Assembly (NCBI GenBank): GCA_034440635.1
Contig: JAOTON010000198.1
Span: 558,001 to 622,000 of the forward strand
Source: Lepas anatifera
Taxonomy: Eukaryota; Arthropoda; Thecostraca; Lepadidae
Direction of reading: 5' to 3'
Length of the DNA: 64,000 bases
Shown here one piece after another: positions 36,471 to 46,689 of this stretch; position 1 is the stretch's first letter, and every line of letters begins with the position of its first letter. Below the pieces are notes generated by a model that was not told where the DNA came from, did not search any database, and was given only the letters and a program-made list of their open reading frames with translations. The translations under genes were made by a program, and so were the position numbers.

Positions 36471-36478
36471 ATTGAGTC

Positions 36479-39400
36479 TATGTCACATGACTATAGCCTC
36501 TCACTGAGAACCAATCTTAGAACCAATCTTAGATTTACAGGCTGGCAACCTGCTGTGGTGCTGCTGGAAAAACAGTAACAGCACAACAGTGGCAGCATAC
36601 TATTTTGTGATTGGTAGATAAGTATTCTGGTTCATTTTTGTCTGATTAGCCATAGCACATACTAGAGGCAGTTGTGGTATTTCTTTCTAGAGGAGAGGCT
36701 AGAGGGCTTGCAGACAAGGCTGTGCTGGCAGACGGAACAAGGCTTATGAGCAGTGTCAATGCCAAAAAGTCCTCATTTTATTGTTGCACAGGTCAATTTG
36801 TGTACCAAAATAGGTGAAAATTATTGGTGATGGCAATTCTCCAATGATTATTTAAGCATATTATTTTTGAATTGCCCATATTCCCTCTCTTTTTGGTCTA
36901 ACTTTATATTTACAATATTTGTGCACTGTAGTAAAAGTCTATATCAAGCTTGTAATTTGAATTACAAATTTCAACCTGTTACAAATACTGGCTCTGCACA
37001 ATGTGTGCATGCTAGTGCATTTGCTGCTTAGCTTACCTTCTTTTAAGTATGAAAATGTTTTTGATTAATTTTACAGATTGAAACAGATTTTCCATTTATT
37101 TTGGTACCATACAGTACATAGTAGTCAGTGTACTCCTATCCCCTTCTCGGATCAAGTTACTCATATTTCAAGTGCTACTGTTTGTTTCCAGACATGAAAG
37201 TGACTGTAGCATGAATTCATCCATCTGCCCTCTGAAAATGCCCATCTGCATGCTTTTTATAATTGATATTAAAAATGAACTGAAGGAAAACTAGGATAAG
37301 ATGTATTATGATTTGAAACACTAGGAGTGTACCCAATACAACAATATAATTGTGAACAAAGAGTATGGATAGACATGTAGGAATGACAGGAGGGCAGTCT
37401 TGGGTGATGCAATTTTTTTGTGTTTTCCTGGAAGAATATATGAAAGATTAGGCTGGTCACTTCAAAGAGAAAATTTGTTTACTAGAAAACCTGTCTTTTG
37501 TAGCTGGTGTGTATCATCAAGCTATCGTCCCAATGGACCAGCTTGTGTATGATCATTTTGTTTGTTAGTTTGAATGGGATGAACCCAATCAGACCGATTC
37601 TCCCATAGACCTGAAATTTGGAATATTTGTTTGCTATTGTGGGCCAGTGTTGAAATAATGTATTATAATTTATAAAAAAGCATGATTTTGCATGGTTCCA
37701 CCCGACTCCTCCACAAACCCATGATCTAGACTATACATCGTCTTTGGGGATGTCTTTGTTCTTGAATATATATATTTTGCATATGTTTAAAACAAGATTC
37801 AGTGATATCTTGTTTGCTTTCATTTTGGGCTTGTGATATTTTATTGGTACCCTTTATTTGGTCCCATTTGTTCCTGCTGTGAAAATATCTTCTAATTTAA
37901 GAAGAGCCTACCCCAGCAAGCTGAACACAAAACAGAAATAATCAGGTGCTGCCCCTCGACAGTGACTATCGCAAATTACGCCTGCTGCTGGAAGACTAGC
38001 TTCAGAGGACGAGCAATGGAATCCCAGAGTTGGCAGAGTACCACAGCCAGCAGTTTTCTGCATTGAACACGAACCTGCCTGAGTGCACCTCGGTCGTCTG
38101 CCTATGTGCCCGCAGTATACGTTCATGTATTTGCGTAAGTGGTGTTTATCGCCGTATATTAAGGCAAATCCTCTGAGGACCTCAGTAAAACATGCCATTA
38201 AAAGTATTTTTTAGCCTAATGGTAAGAAAACTAGTAATGCGAAGGGTCTTTATAGTCAAAAATCAAGTGGTCAGATTTTGTTGGTGGTCGTACGTGCGAA
38301 AGTCGGCGAAAATAATAAGTGACACCTCTGTGCTCAGACTATGGCTGTGAACATTTTATCAAACCGTGTAGCACTTATTGTGGACAGATGCAAAATCTGT
38401 TATGCTTTTGATGTACAATCAGTATTTGGTTCGCTCCCAGCCTTCTTAGAGTGCACTTCAAGGACTGGAAGCTAGGAGCTGCATACCCACTGGTGGGTTC
38501 AGGGAAAATTTACTTTCCTCCCAAACTCTGCGATTTTCACCGCCCTTTAAAAAATGTGTATTCACGATTTAAGGCCTTGTCCTCCCCCCCCCACAAAAAC
38601 ATTGGCCTGGATCCGTCACTGACGTACTGAGTTATATCCTCTAGTCCACGTTGCACTCGGAAGCTTGCTCATTGGGAACTCGCAGACCTGATTGTTGCAT
38701 GCGTTTCTCACCTGCCGAGGGTTATCACTCGCTTGTAATTTCCTGGTAGGTTATTTTCTCATGTTTTTGTGAGATTGAATATAAGCCTCATTGATCAACT
38801 GATATCTGTTGGTTTTTAAAAGTAGATGAATTTTGCATTGCGTAGCCGAGGAGCATGATTATAAATTGGTAAGATGTTTCATGGTTTTGCCTCTCGAATT
38901 CTTGACGCAAAATGGAGCCTGTGATCACACTGTGTTTACATATTCGGGCACAGCCCCTCGTCAGAATCCTCATAATACAATAAGCGAAAACTTGTGGTCA
39001 TAGTGTGACCAAGGCTTGAAATTTAGATCTGATATGGATATCGAATGCTGGAATAATGCAGTTCAGTACTGGAATATTCAAATATTGGAACTCGATTCGA
39101 GGTTATCCTAGCACTCTGACTAAAAATTTATGTGTTCACCTATTATATTATGAGAATTTTGTTGAAGGGATGTACCTGAATATTTATCAGTGTACTAGCC
39201 CCATTTTGCAACCATGATTCGAGGAGGCTTGTCATTGAACATCTTATCAACGTAGATAATCTAATAAACAATCTAATAAAAATAACGGTTAATATACTAT
39301 TTTCTATAATGATGTGATGTTATATGAAGTGCTTCTGGAATTGTTTGTTTTATTATGAGAAAGGACCGTTTCCGAACTCGGAAGTATTAAAAATAAAACT

Positions 39401-39960
39401 TATCATTTTCATAAACAAATGTCATTCTTGAGGCTAGCAGCTTGCTTGTCTTAAAGCCGCGATGCGTCTTCTTAGGTTTAGACTCTGTCACTACCAATCT
39501 TTAGATTAATTATAGAATCATTTTTGTTTAATACGAACTGTTCCAGGCTATAATTTTGAGGTATATTTTCTTGATGGGCCCTGATCAGAAACTAACTCAA
39601 CTTGAAGTCAAAAACAATGTATTCTTAAATCTTGTATATCTATATACGAAAAAAATTAGAAAGAGCTACCATCACGGACAGAGGAGTGAGGTGGCCAGTC
39701 CATCTCGAACCTGCAACACACAACAAACGTTCCCCCTGAAACAAAAAGTGATCAGGTTTGGGTTCGTGGTGCGTTCCACACTTGGTGGCTGCACATATTT
39801 TTGTTAGTTCATCCAAGGATCGTGGTGGCTGCTCTCTGGTTCCCCAGTTCTGACGCATATCAAGAGTTATTCTTCCATTCACATTATTCTTATTATTCTC
39901 TATCACAGTGGCCAGTGCGCAGGCGCTCCACCTCCACACTCTCCTGCCGTGAAAGGCCCA
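36479..39960. other. No gene recognised; weak MITE-like block at 38488-38621
   Basis: Mostly AT-rich single-copy-looking DNA without motif-bearing frames. 38488-38621 ends GGCCTGGATCCGTCACTG, resembling the CAGTGGCGGATCCAGG terminus, and starts CACTGGTGGGTTCAGGG, but has no matching flanking duplication. Confidence 0.5.
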
Positions 39961-39997
39961 GGCGGTCTTTCAGGGTGGTCCGCCCTGGGAGACCGCC
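39961..39997. repeat. Two-part GC-rich hairpin
   Basis: GGCGGTCT (39961-39968) pairs with AGACCGCC (39990-39997), and inside it CAGGG pairs with CCCTG, with a symmetric 2-nt internal loop and a 7-nt apical loop. It is followed by several TTTAATCTCG-type motifs up to 40060. Confidence 0.85.
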
Positions 39998-40065
39998 ACA
40001 TTTAATCTCGAACACGTTTTATCTCGTACGGATTAACGTTTTATCTCGTTGTTTTACCAGATTAA

Positions 40066-40470
40066 CACGCGCATTGACGGGGCTCTAAGCCACCTTCGCT
40101 TTGACAGGGGAGGGGGTCGGGTACCCCTAAAATCTCGAGAACCACGGTAGGTAGTGAAAAATGGTAAACGGCGTTGGGTAGCCCATACGCTTCTCCATCG
40201 AAATATTTTAACCATTTTGTCAGGTCACTTCAATCAGATGAGTTCACTTTGTTCCGACTTATGTTATCTTACTTTGAGGTCAGGTCACTTGACCTGTACT
40301 GGTGACCTGACCTGAGAGATGACCTAACCTTAAAATTTTGACAAAAGTTGTAAAAATGATGAGAGAAGGTATGTCAAGTACGGCGGCGCTACGCGCCGCC
40401 GTTTTTATGTTCTATTCGAAAAAAACCAGACGGGGGAGGGGCGGGTACCCGCCTCCCGTCAATGCGTGTG
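40066..40470 (-). mobile_element. TTAA-flanked TGACC-rich element, family C
   Basis: TTAA (40062-40065) + CACGCGCATTGACGGGG on the left; CCCGTCAATGCGTGTG + TTAA (40471-40474) on the right. The termini are a 16-bp inverted repeat with one mismatch. The interior, read on the minus strand, shares with 46690-46880 the strings ACGGCGGCGC...GCCGTACTT, AAGGTT(A/G)GGTCATCTC and CAGGTCAGGT. No coding frame. The flanking TTAA and inverted termini match piggyBac-type transposition; the 405-bp length implies a non-autonomous element. Confidence 0.85.
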
Positions 40471-40474
40471 TTAA

Positions 40475-40860
40475 ACTATTAATTAACCTCGAGGCACATT
40501 AATCTCGAGATTAACACATTTAATCTCATAGAGCCACCCCTGCTTTTCTATTGGGTCGGTTTCTGGTTCTTGGTTTGCACGAAAACCGGCCAGCCTTCAA
40601 GAATGGCCTTCAGCAAAGGACACAAGACATTTTCGAACGACGAACAGCGTGTCCCGGTGGTCAGAAAACAGGGGAACTGGTCTCCAATAGAGGGAAATCC
40701 GACGGATTGAGAACCATTGCAGGGAGCTGGAAACAAGCCGGTCCCAGTTTGGTACGCCGGTCAGATTAAAAAAATATTTGGGGCTAATATTCCCTTTCCC
40801 TCAACTACCTGGATGGAGGGATAACCAGAAGAAATTGTCCTTAGAATAGCTACTTCATCC
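40475..40860. other. No gene; TTAATCTCG palindromic motifs at the left edge
   Basis: 40499-40514 is a perfect 16-bp palindrome, TTAATCTCGAGATTAA, one of several ATTAATCTCG-type motifs on both sides of the TTAA element. The rest is unassigned. Confidence 0.6.
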
Positions 40861-41109
40861 CATAGGAGGATCCAGGAGGGCAAAGGGGCACGTGCCCCCA
40901 CCCCTCTCTGATCAACTCTCGGTGAACCCTAAAATGTCTCGTCCCATCCCCTCCCCCCAGGATGCGAAAATCGGCGCACATGGATAGGATTTAGCGTCCA
41001 TCTGATAAGTTTTGCCGGTCAAAGGTGGCGGCCTCTCCCCCCCCCTGGTCCGGATGGTGGCCTCCCTGGAAGTTACCCCCCCCCATCGGCAATCATGGAT
41101 CCGACTATG
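40861..41109. mobile_element. hAT-like MITE, family F
   Basis: A 249-bp element. Left end CATAGGAGGATCCAGG; right end read inwards CATAGTCGGATCCATG (13 of 16). Flanks CTTCATCC (40853-40860) and CTTCATCT (41110-41117) match 7 of 8. It contains the perfect palindrome GGGGCACGTGCCCC just inside the left end. Confidence 0.87.
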
Positions 41110-41168
41110 CTTCATCTATTAGTACGCATGAACAAACAAGAAGAAAATCAGAAAAAATTAAAGTAAAA

Positions 41169-41243
41169 GGTTCCACGACCTAGATTCGAACCTGTATCAC
41201 CCGTGTGAGAGTCGGGAATGGAGGCCACTATACCATCCCCGCC
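41169..41243 (-). other. tRNA-Glu(CTC)-like sequence, probably a pseudogene or SINE head
   Basis: The minus strand reads GGGGATGGTATAGTGGCC (A-box-like TGGTATAGTGG), then CCCGA-CTCTCAC-ACGGG (a 7-nt anticodon loop identical to that expected for tRNA-Glu with anticodon CTC), then CAGGTTCGAATCTAGG (B-box GGTTCGAATC). A TTTT run follows the 3' end. The acceptor stem pairs poorly (about half the positions) and the T-stem is imperfect, so a functional tRNA is unlikely. Confidence 0.55.
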
Positions 41244-41600
41244 TTACGACATCTGCCCGATTTTAAAACTTTCCTGATTAGTTTTCTCAAGCCGAATGTT
41301 TTGGACAAACTAATGTGATAATAGTATTTTTGAGGCTTAATAAAAATAAATTGAATACGAATACAGCATGAAAACATTTTTTATTCCAAACAAATCATTT
41401 CTAGAACTTAAGACTTTGATTGATAGAATAGAGGTGAAGAGCAGGTTACAGCCTATTATTGATATTGTTAACAAATTTGAATAATTGTTGAGTGGTCTCC
41501 AAAAATTCAGCTGAAGATAAAGAAATGATTGACGGTTCCAATATCAGGATTTTTCAAATATTCAGAAACCACAATAAAAATTTTTGCGACCATGTCCCTT

Positions 41601-42036
41601 TAAGCTTTAGTATCCTCATGAGTAGACCTGTCTCTTCTGTGGCATTGTAAATACGGCCTAGAATCCACCATCTATTACTCACGTTTTTTTCACGGAGGCA
41701 TAAGCTCACATCCAACTTGTTTATTTATTGTCTTGCTTAGTTTTAGGCTAGGCTGAAGGAGCCTCACGAGCAAATATGTGACGTCATATGGGAGCCAGAC
41801 AGTGGCCGATCCAGGACTCCATCTCGGCGAGCCTAGAGGGCTCGAACTTCCCCCACCCCTCCGTTGCCTCGGTACAGTCTCCGGCTATGCATTTGCTATA
41901 AGCACTTGGACATTTCGGGGGAGGGGCCTTGAGCTCCCCTAGCCCCCTTGTATCCGCCACTAGCGCCAGAAAATCCCTTTACCTATCTCCAGCATTGAGA
42001 GATTTCCCAGCACCCAAGGCATAAAGGACATGTTTT
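41601..42036 (+). repeat. Duplicated 435-bp segment, copy 2
   Basis: Near-identical partner of 34621-35055, same orientation, about 7 kb away. Small differences include one extra T in the poly-T near 41690. It is preceded by the string CAATAAAAATTTTTGCGACC, the inverse of what follows copy 1. Confidence 0.95.
41800..41962. mobile_element. hAT-like MITE, family D, second nested copy
   Basis: Same element and site as 34819-34980. Flanks are GAGCCAGA (41792-41799) and GCGCCAGA (41963-41970): the left duplication has one change relative to copy 1. It was carried here by duplication of the host segment and is not an independent insertion. Confidence 0.92.
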
Positions 42037-42444
42037 GAGCAATAACCTACAATCTTTGGTCCTTTCCATTCTGGTCAATGACCCTGAACTTTTTTGTTTA
42101 GGTTCATTTAACCTTTTACTCGCTTTCGAAAATGACCCTGTGAAGCATAAGAAGGGATTCCTTCACAAAGCTGAATCATTTTTTGGAATATTTTCAAAGG
42201 AGGAAACAGTTCACTTCATAGCATTGCAGCCATAATAGAGGAATATTTCAGTTGATTGTACAGATCATGCAACTATTGCGCGAAGCGTTAACAGTGCCAT
42301 TTCTTTTCCCGTGAATAAGTGACGTATCAACTATTAAGTGACATATAACTGATGTATTAACTGAACTAAGTGAAATAAGTAACGTATTAACTGAAAAACA
42401 TCATACCAATACAGATACAAGAGGCATTGAGATTAATGTTATAT
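42037..42444. other. No gene recognised
   Basis: AT-rich. Repeated AAGTGACGTAT / AAGTAACGTATTAACTGAA-type phrases occur at 42317-42400. No motif-bearing frame. Confidence 0.5.
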
Positions 42445-42812
42445 TTTGGGACTTATCACCGCACCAACGGCCAAGGTCATATGGAGTGATCAACTCTTTC
42501 CCGGTTGGAAGGGATTCTCGGGAGCCAGCTTGCTCCTTAATAATTTTTGGGGTTTAACGACGCACCAACTGCCAGGGTCATACGGCGTCGCCAACTCTCA
42601 CCCTGTTGGAAGGGATTTTGGGGATCAGATCGACTTATTCAGAGGCTCCGCCGGGACTTGAACCCGGGACCGATGGCTTAGAAGACAAGGGTGCTATCCA
42701 CTAAGCCACCTCATCCCCCCAGCTTGCTCCTTATTCAGGGAAGCCGCCAGACCTTGAACCCGGGTCGGCTATGTGGAAGCCAGCAGCGCTGACCACCAGT
42801 ACCGCACCGCCT
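42445..42812 (-). mobile_element. tRNA-derived SINE (outer), interrupted by another SINE
   Basis: The head (minus strand, about 42812-42745) has a B-box CGGGTTCAAGG and a GGTACTGGTGG A-box-like stretch. The body contains GAGAATCCCTTCCAACCGGG, GACCTTGGCCGTTGGTGCGG and ends in a short T/A-rich tail near 42445. It is the same family as 45844-46029. The element is split at 42525-42539 by the inner SINE; joining the two sides at the duplicated 15-bp site gives a continuous body. Confidence 0.88.
42540..42718 (-). mobile_element. tRNA-derived SINE (inner), with 15-bp target duplication
   Basis: A 179-bp SINE inserted in a related SINE. The minus strand starts GGGGATGAGGTGGCTTAGTG (A-box TGGCTTAGTGG), has the loop CTTCTAA (anticodon TCT, tRNA-Arg-like), then B-box GGGTTCAAGTCCC, then a body with CCTTCCAACAGGGTGAGAGT and GGCAGTTGGTGCGTCGTTAA, and a tail CCCCAAAAATTAT. 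The 15-bp duplication CCAGCTTGCTCCTTA is perfect at 42525-42539 and 42719-42733, the mark of target-primed reverse transcription. The two SINEs share the body but have different tRNA heads. Confidence 0.93.
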
Positions 42813-43868
42813 CAAACTAAATAAAAAGTTTACTTTTTCGTGATTAAATTTTTAGTATAAATACAGCAAGGGCATGCAAGTTCTTTTGTATCTTTGAAAA
42901 ACCATTATTACATTGCTTGGGCGCAAGCTCCTCGTGAAAGCACCTTGTGTTAAAAGTATCTTGGGCTGAAGGACCAAAATCAGATCACAAGTGCTTGAGC
43001 ATTGGAGTGAAAATACACTCCTAAATACCTAAGATAGCTCACCGACTCGTCACAAAGGACCAGGGCTGGCGTGGTTCAACTGCAGAGTGAAGCGGAAATG
43101 ACAGGGTTCTGGGCTGTCGCTGATTGGCTGTCAGCGTCAGTGACGGACAGTGTCAGCAGCTGTCAATATGTCGGAGCCACGCAGCTGGGCAGCTCCGTCC
43201 GGACCAGAGCAGCTGGCCGCCGCTGCAGCTATATTGGGGCTGGCAACCGGATTGTTACCGATCCGCCAGCGTATCATAGCGCTGGTGCCCGCCGACAAAG
43301 GGTATTCATGAGCAGCCATTTGAAGTGGGTATTTCCTGTGTAGGTACAGCCCTGCTCTCCATCAGAATATAAATGTGCTACAGAATGTTACTGTGTGAAG
43401 TCTCTCGGCAAGCAGGAAGATCGCCGGTTGATAGGTGATCAAGTGGCGTTGCTCCGCTCACGTGACTTAATCGTTTGATTGATCAGCGAGCGATGTGAAA
43501 CGCCGCCATATTCCGAGGTGCATCCCCTGTCGCAAAGTTACATTGCTTTATAAGCTTAGAAGTGGTACTTTTCACCTCCACTAGGTTTGCGATGCATTAC
43601 GATCACTGGACATGGTCGGACAATCATAAAAAGATGACAGCTTTACGGCCGAGATTCATATCTCCGGCTTTGTGCGTAAACTTCGGGGACGGCGCACTTT
43701 GCCATTTTCGTCCGCTGATCTTGATGCAACTCCGCGTGATGCACTGGCGATACATCCTCCGGTGATGCTGACGGTGCCGTTCGGTTGCAGGCTCAGCACG
43801 CACATGCCTTAGCCATTGATCGGCAAATGGTTATAGCAACAGATCACGGAAGCCCTAGCTATAGCTCT
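42813..43868. other. No gene recognised
   Basis: Several CAGCTG E-boxes cluster at 43155-43225 in GC-richer sequence. Short frames without recognisable motifs. Confidence 0.45.
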
Positions 43869-44099
43869 CATAAGCGTCCCAACCGGCAAAAAAGTGGGGG
43901 GCAGCCAAACTTCAACCTGATGCTGACAAACGTTCTACGTTAGGACCAAGAATTGTTCGAATATGGGCTCCTCGTTGTCTTCCGCAGCGGGTGGTTTTAA
44001 AAATGTCCAGTTTTCTCCCATTTTGACTAAGATCAGTAAATTTTTGGCCAGAGAGTGGGGGAGCCCGAACCCCCTAGCTCCCCCTTTCCGACGCTTATG
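43869..44099 (-). mobile_element. hAT-like MITE, family C copy 2
   Basis: A 231-bp element, CATAAGCGTCCC ... CGACGCTTATG, with 10-bp perfect ends CATAAGCGTC / GACGCTTATG. A perfect 8-bp duplication ATAGCTCT flanks it (43861-43868 and 44100-44107). It is the reverse-oriented relative of 28203-28425. Confidence 0.94.
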
Positions 44100-44245
44100 A
44101 TAGCTCTTACAGAGCCAACACCGCTACAGATGTTCAGAAATCACCAGTTATAGGGAACAGCGCACAGGTTCCCAGGGAGCTCTCCGAAGAATCATCGCCT
44201 ACATTTGTGGCATTTATTAACGTTAAGCATTATGCAAGATTAGCA

Positions 44246-44665
44246 TCAGGTAAACTGGTCGACCATCCGTATGCGCCAACACTCTCAGGTAAACCGGTCA
44301 ACACTCCATCTGTCAACACTCTCAGGTAAACGGGTCGACCCTCCGTCCACTACCACGCTCAGGTCTGCCAGCACGCTCAGGTAAACCGGTCGACTCCCCG
44401 TCTGCCAGCACGCTCAGGTAAACCGGTCGACTCCCCGTCTGCCAGCACGCTCAGGTAAACCGGTCGACTCCCCGTCTGCCAGCACGCTCAGGTAAACCGG
44501 TCGACTCCCCGTCTGCCAGCACGCTCAGGTAAACCAGTCGACTCCCCGTCTGCCAGCACGCTCAGGTAAACCGGTCGACTCCCCGTCTGCCAGCACGCTC
44601 AGGTAAACCAGTCGACTCCCCGTCTGCCAGCACGCTCAGGTAAACCGGTCGACTCCCCGTCTATC
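44246..44665. repeat. 37-bp minisatellite with homogenised core
   Basis: Eight almost identical units (44366-44661) of TGCCAGCACGCTCAGGTAAA + CCGGTCGACTCCCCGTC, preceded by about three diverged units from 44246. Units five and seven carry CCAGTCGAC instead of CCGGTCGAC. Each unit has a GTCGAC palindrome and CAGGTAA. No unique spacers, so not a CRISPR array. Confidence 0.96.
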
Positions 44666-45832
44666 AACGCTTTGAAGATTTTCGGAATATTTATGGACAC
44701 CTTGTGATCTGACTTAACTTGAATTGAATATTGGATTTGGGGAAACAGATAAAATTAGCACAAAATGACCGCGCAAAATACAGCACCTGAGCGTGCTTTC
44801 GTGTTCTGCCTCAAAAGCCCACGCGGAGAGGTGGTAAATAATCGTGCCGCCATATGCGGGTCAAAGGGAATGCGACACCTTTACTTTGGGACTCAAGCAA
44901 AGATACCCATTTGATAGGGCATACTGTAAAACCCTCGGGTACATGCTTCATCTGTCCGATCTCACCATTGGCGGCCAGTAGCGTCTGTAAAGAGCCGAAT
45001 ATCGCGCCGCCCTGGTCCCTCGCCAGCTGTTGAGTGTTGCACCCATATAGAGGCGGGGCTTAGTATCTGTACGCTTTAAGTAGTTTTCTAATGATGCGCT
45101 GTTGCTCCATAAGAGTCGAGTTCTGAAATAAAAGAGTCATGAAGCCAGGAGGTTTCCAGCATGCTCTGCAGGACTGGAGGCTCAGTTGAAATCCTGTGAA
45201 GGTGCCGTAATCACTTTAAGCGTGTTAGATGGGGCAGGACTGAAAGGAGCAGCATCAGAGGACACCAGGGGTTGAACTTGTGAAGGGCTTCCGCTTCAGC
45301 ACGATACGAAAGGAACTGTCACCATCAAACGTCCATCTGATTTATTCTTATGCCGGGGAATCCGATAAGTCGTCAAAACGTTAAGAGCTCAGTACCTTCG
45401 CTCTAATGCTGTTCAGCCGCTTGCAAAACTTGATAATGTCAGCTGCCAGTCGCCCTAAAATATCACAGATTGCATTCAATAAAGAACTCAGAGCGCATTC
45501 AAAGTCAATAAACATGTTTTAAATGACAACATTCGGTGAATTCAGTCAGACATCACGTTTTTATGACGCTATGGTACACAGCCTCAGTTGGTGCTGTGGG
45601 TGCCTTTGAGGGTGCTCGCAGGTCGGCTACCTCTACCGGACGTGACAGTCAAAGGCTGAGCAGTGAATTAATCATGTAGGCAAATCGCCAAGAGCCTGGA
45701 ATAATAAAACAGTAGAAGAAAGCCCAAGCTCATAAGTACTAAAGCCCCTGGGGGGGGGCGCGTGTGTGGAGTCTGCGATCGCATTTTGAACATTTGGTCC
45801 GTAGCAACGAGTTGCAAGCAGAACAGTGCACT
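44666..45832. other. No gene recognised
   Basis: No motif-bearing frame and no defined repeat. Confidence 0.5.
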
Positions 45833-45843
45833 ACAGTGCGAGG

Positions 45844-46029
45844 GATAATAATGTCTGGGGATTATCATCGCACCAACTGCCAGGGTCATATGGCATCACC
45901 AACTCTTTCCCTGTTGGAAGGGTTTCTCGGGAGCCAGATTGTTCCTTATGCAGGGAATCCGCCGAGCCTTGAACCCAGGTCGGCCGCGTGGAAAGCAAGC
46001 GCGCCAATCACTTCACCACCGCGCCCCCA
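45844..46029 (-). mobile_element. tRNA-derived SINE with 11-bp target duplication
   Basis: The minus strand begins GGGGGCGCGGTGGTGAAGTG, has B-box GGGTTCAAGGC, then the family body (GAGAAACCCTTCCAACAGGG, GACCCTGGCAGTTGGTGCGA) and ends ...CCCCAGACATTATTATC. ACAGTGCGAGG is duplicated at 45833-45843 and 46030-46040. The sequence is a full-length copy about 186 bp long. Confidence 0.92.
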
Positions 46030-46040
46030 ACAGTGCGAGG

Positions 46041-46689
46041 AAACACTGGTGTTAGGTACAAATAATTAACCCAAAAACACCGGGTCCCAAAGGCTCAGTT
46101 CTCTCCCCTAGAGCAGAGCCATTTCGCCCATTCGGCAGCAATTCAGGAGCCGCATCAGCAACAGCAGTGGCGTCCTGAACACTCACGCACGTGATCGGCA
46201 TCAAGGGCGGCTGGTGGTCGATTCACTTCCGGAGGTCAGTCCAAAGTCCCGGGCAAAGCTACTTAAGGTGTCTCGAAGCCCCGTTCGTGGTTTCTAAATA
46301 TATAATTTCGTGTGGTAAAGTGTGGAAATGTCGTCATCTCTCAAAATGCATTCCGGTCTCTGAAAGTATTCTGAAGATTTTGTCGGTCTTAAATCAATCT
46401 TAAATGGGCTGTTTCAAAGCTATTTAAGCTTAAAATTCATGGCTTATATTTTCAGGTCTCCGTAATCGCCACAGAATAGTACCGTGACCCAGAATAGGGT
46501 AATCTCTCACCGTTTGAGAACCACTGTTCTTCACGAACGGCATATGTCATGCTTGTTTTCGAAGTAGCTCTCGCTTGGTTGTCACTCACATACGAGCAGT
46601 GTCGCTTTATTACCTGGGGCCCGCACGAAGCCCCGCCAATAGTCAGCGGCCGCCCAACCCCTGAGTGTCATAAAGAGTGTCATGTTTAA
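46041..46689. other. No gene recognised
   Basis: No supported feature; TTAA at 46686-46689 marks the probable left edge of the next repeat. Confidence 0.5.

Noticed and set aside
38488..38621. hAT-like MITE resembling the CAGTGGCGGATCCAGG type
   Set aside because: Only the right terminus is convincing; the flanks do not match.
42540..42718. Functional tRNA-Arg gene
   Set aside because: The tRNA-like part is continuous with the SINE body and bounded by a target-site duplication, so it is a SINE head.
44246..44665. Regular repeats resembling a CRISPR array
   Set aside because: The repeats are contiguous with no unique spacers, and the locus is in eukaryotic TE-rich DNA.
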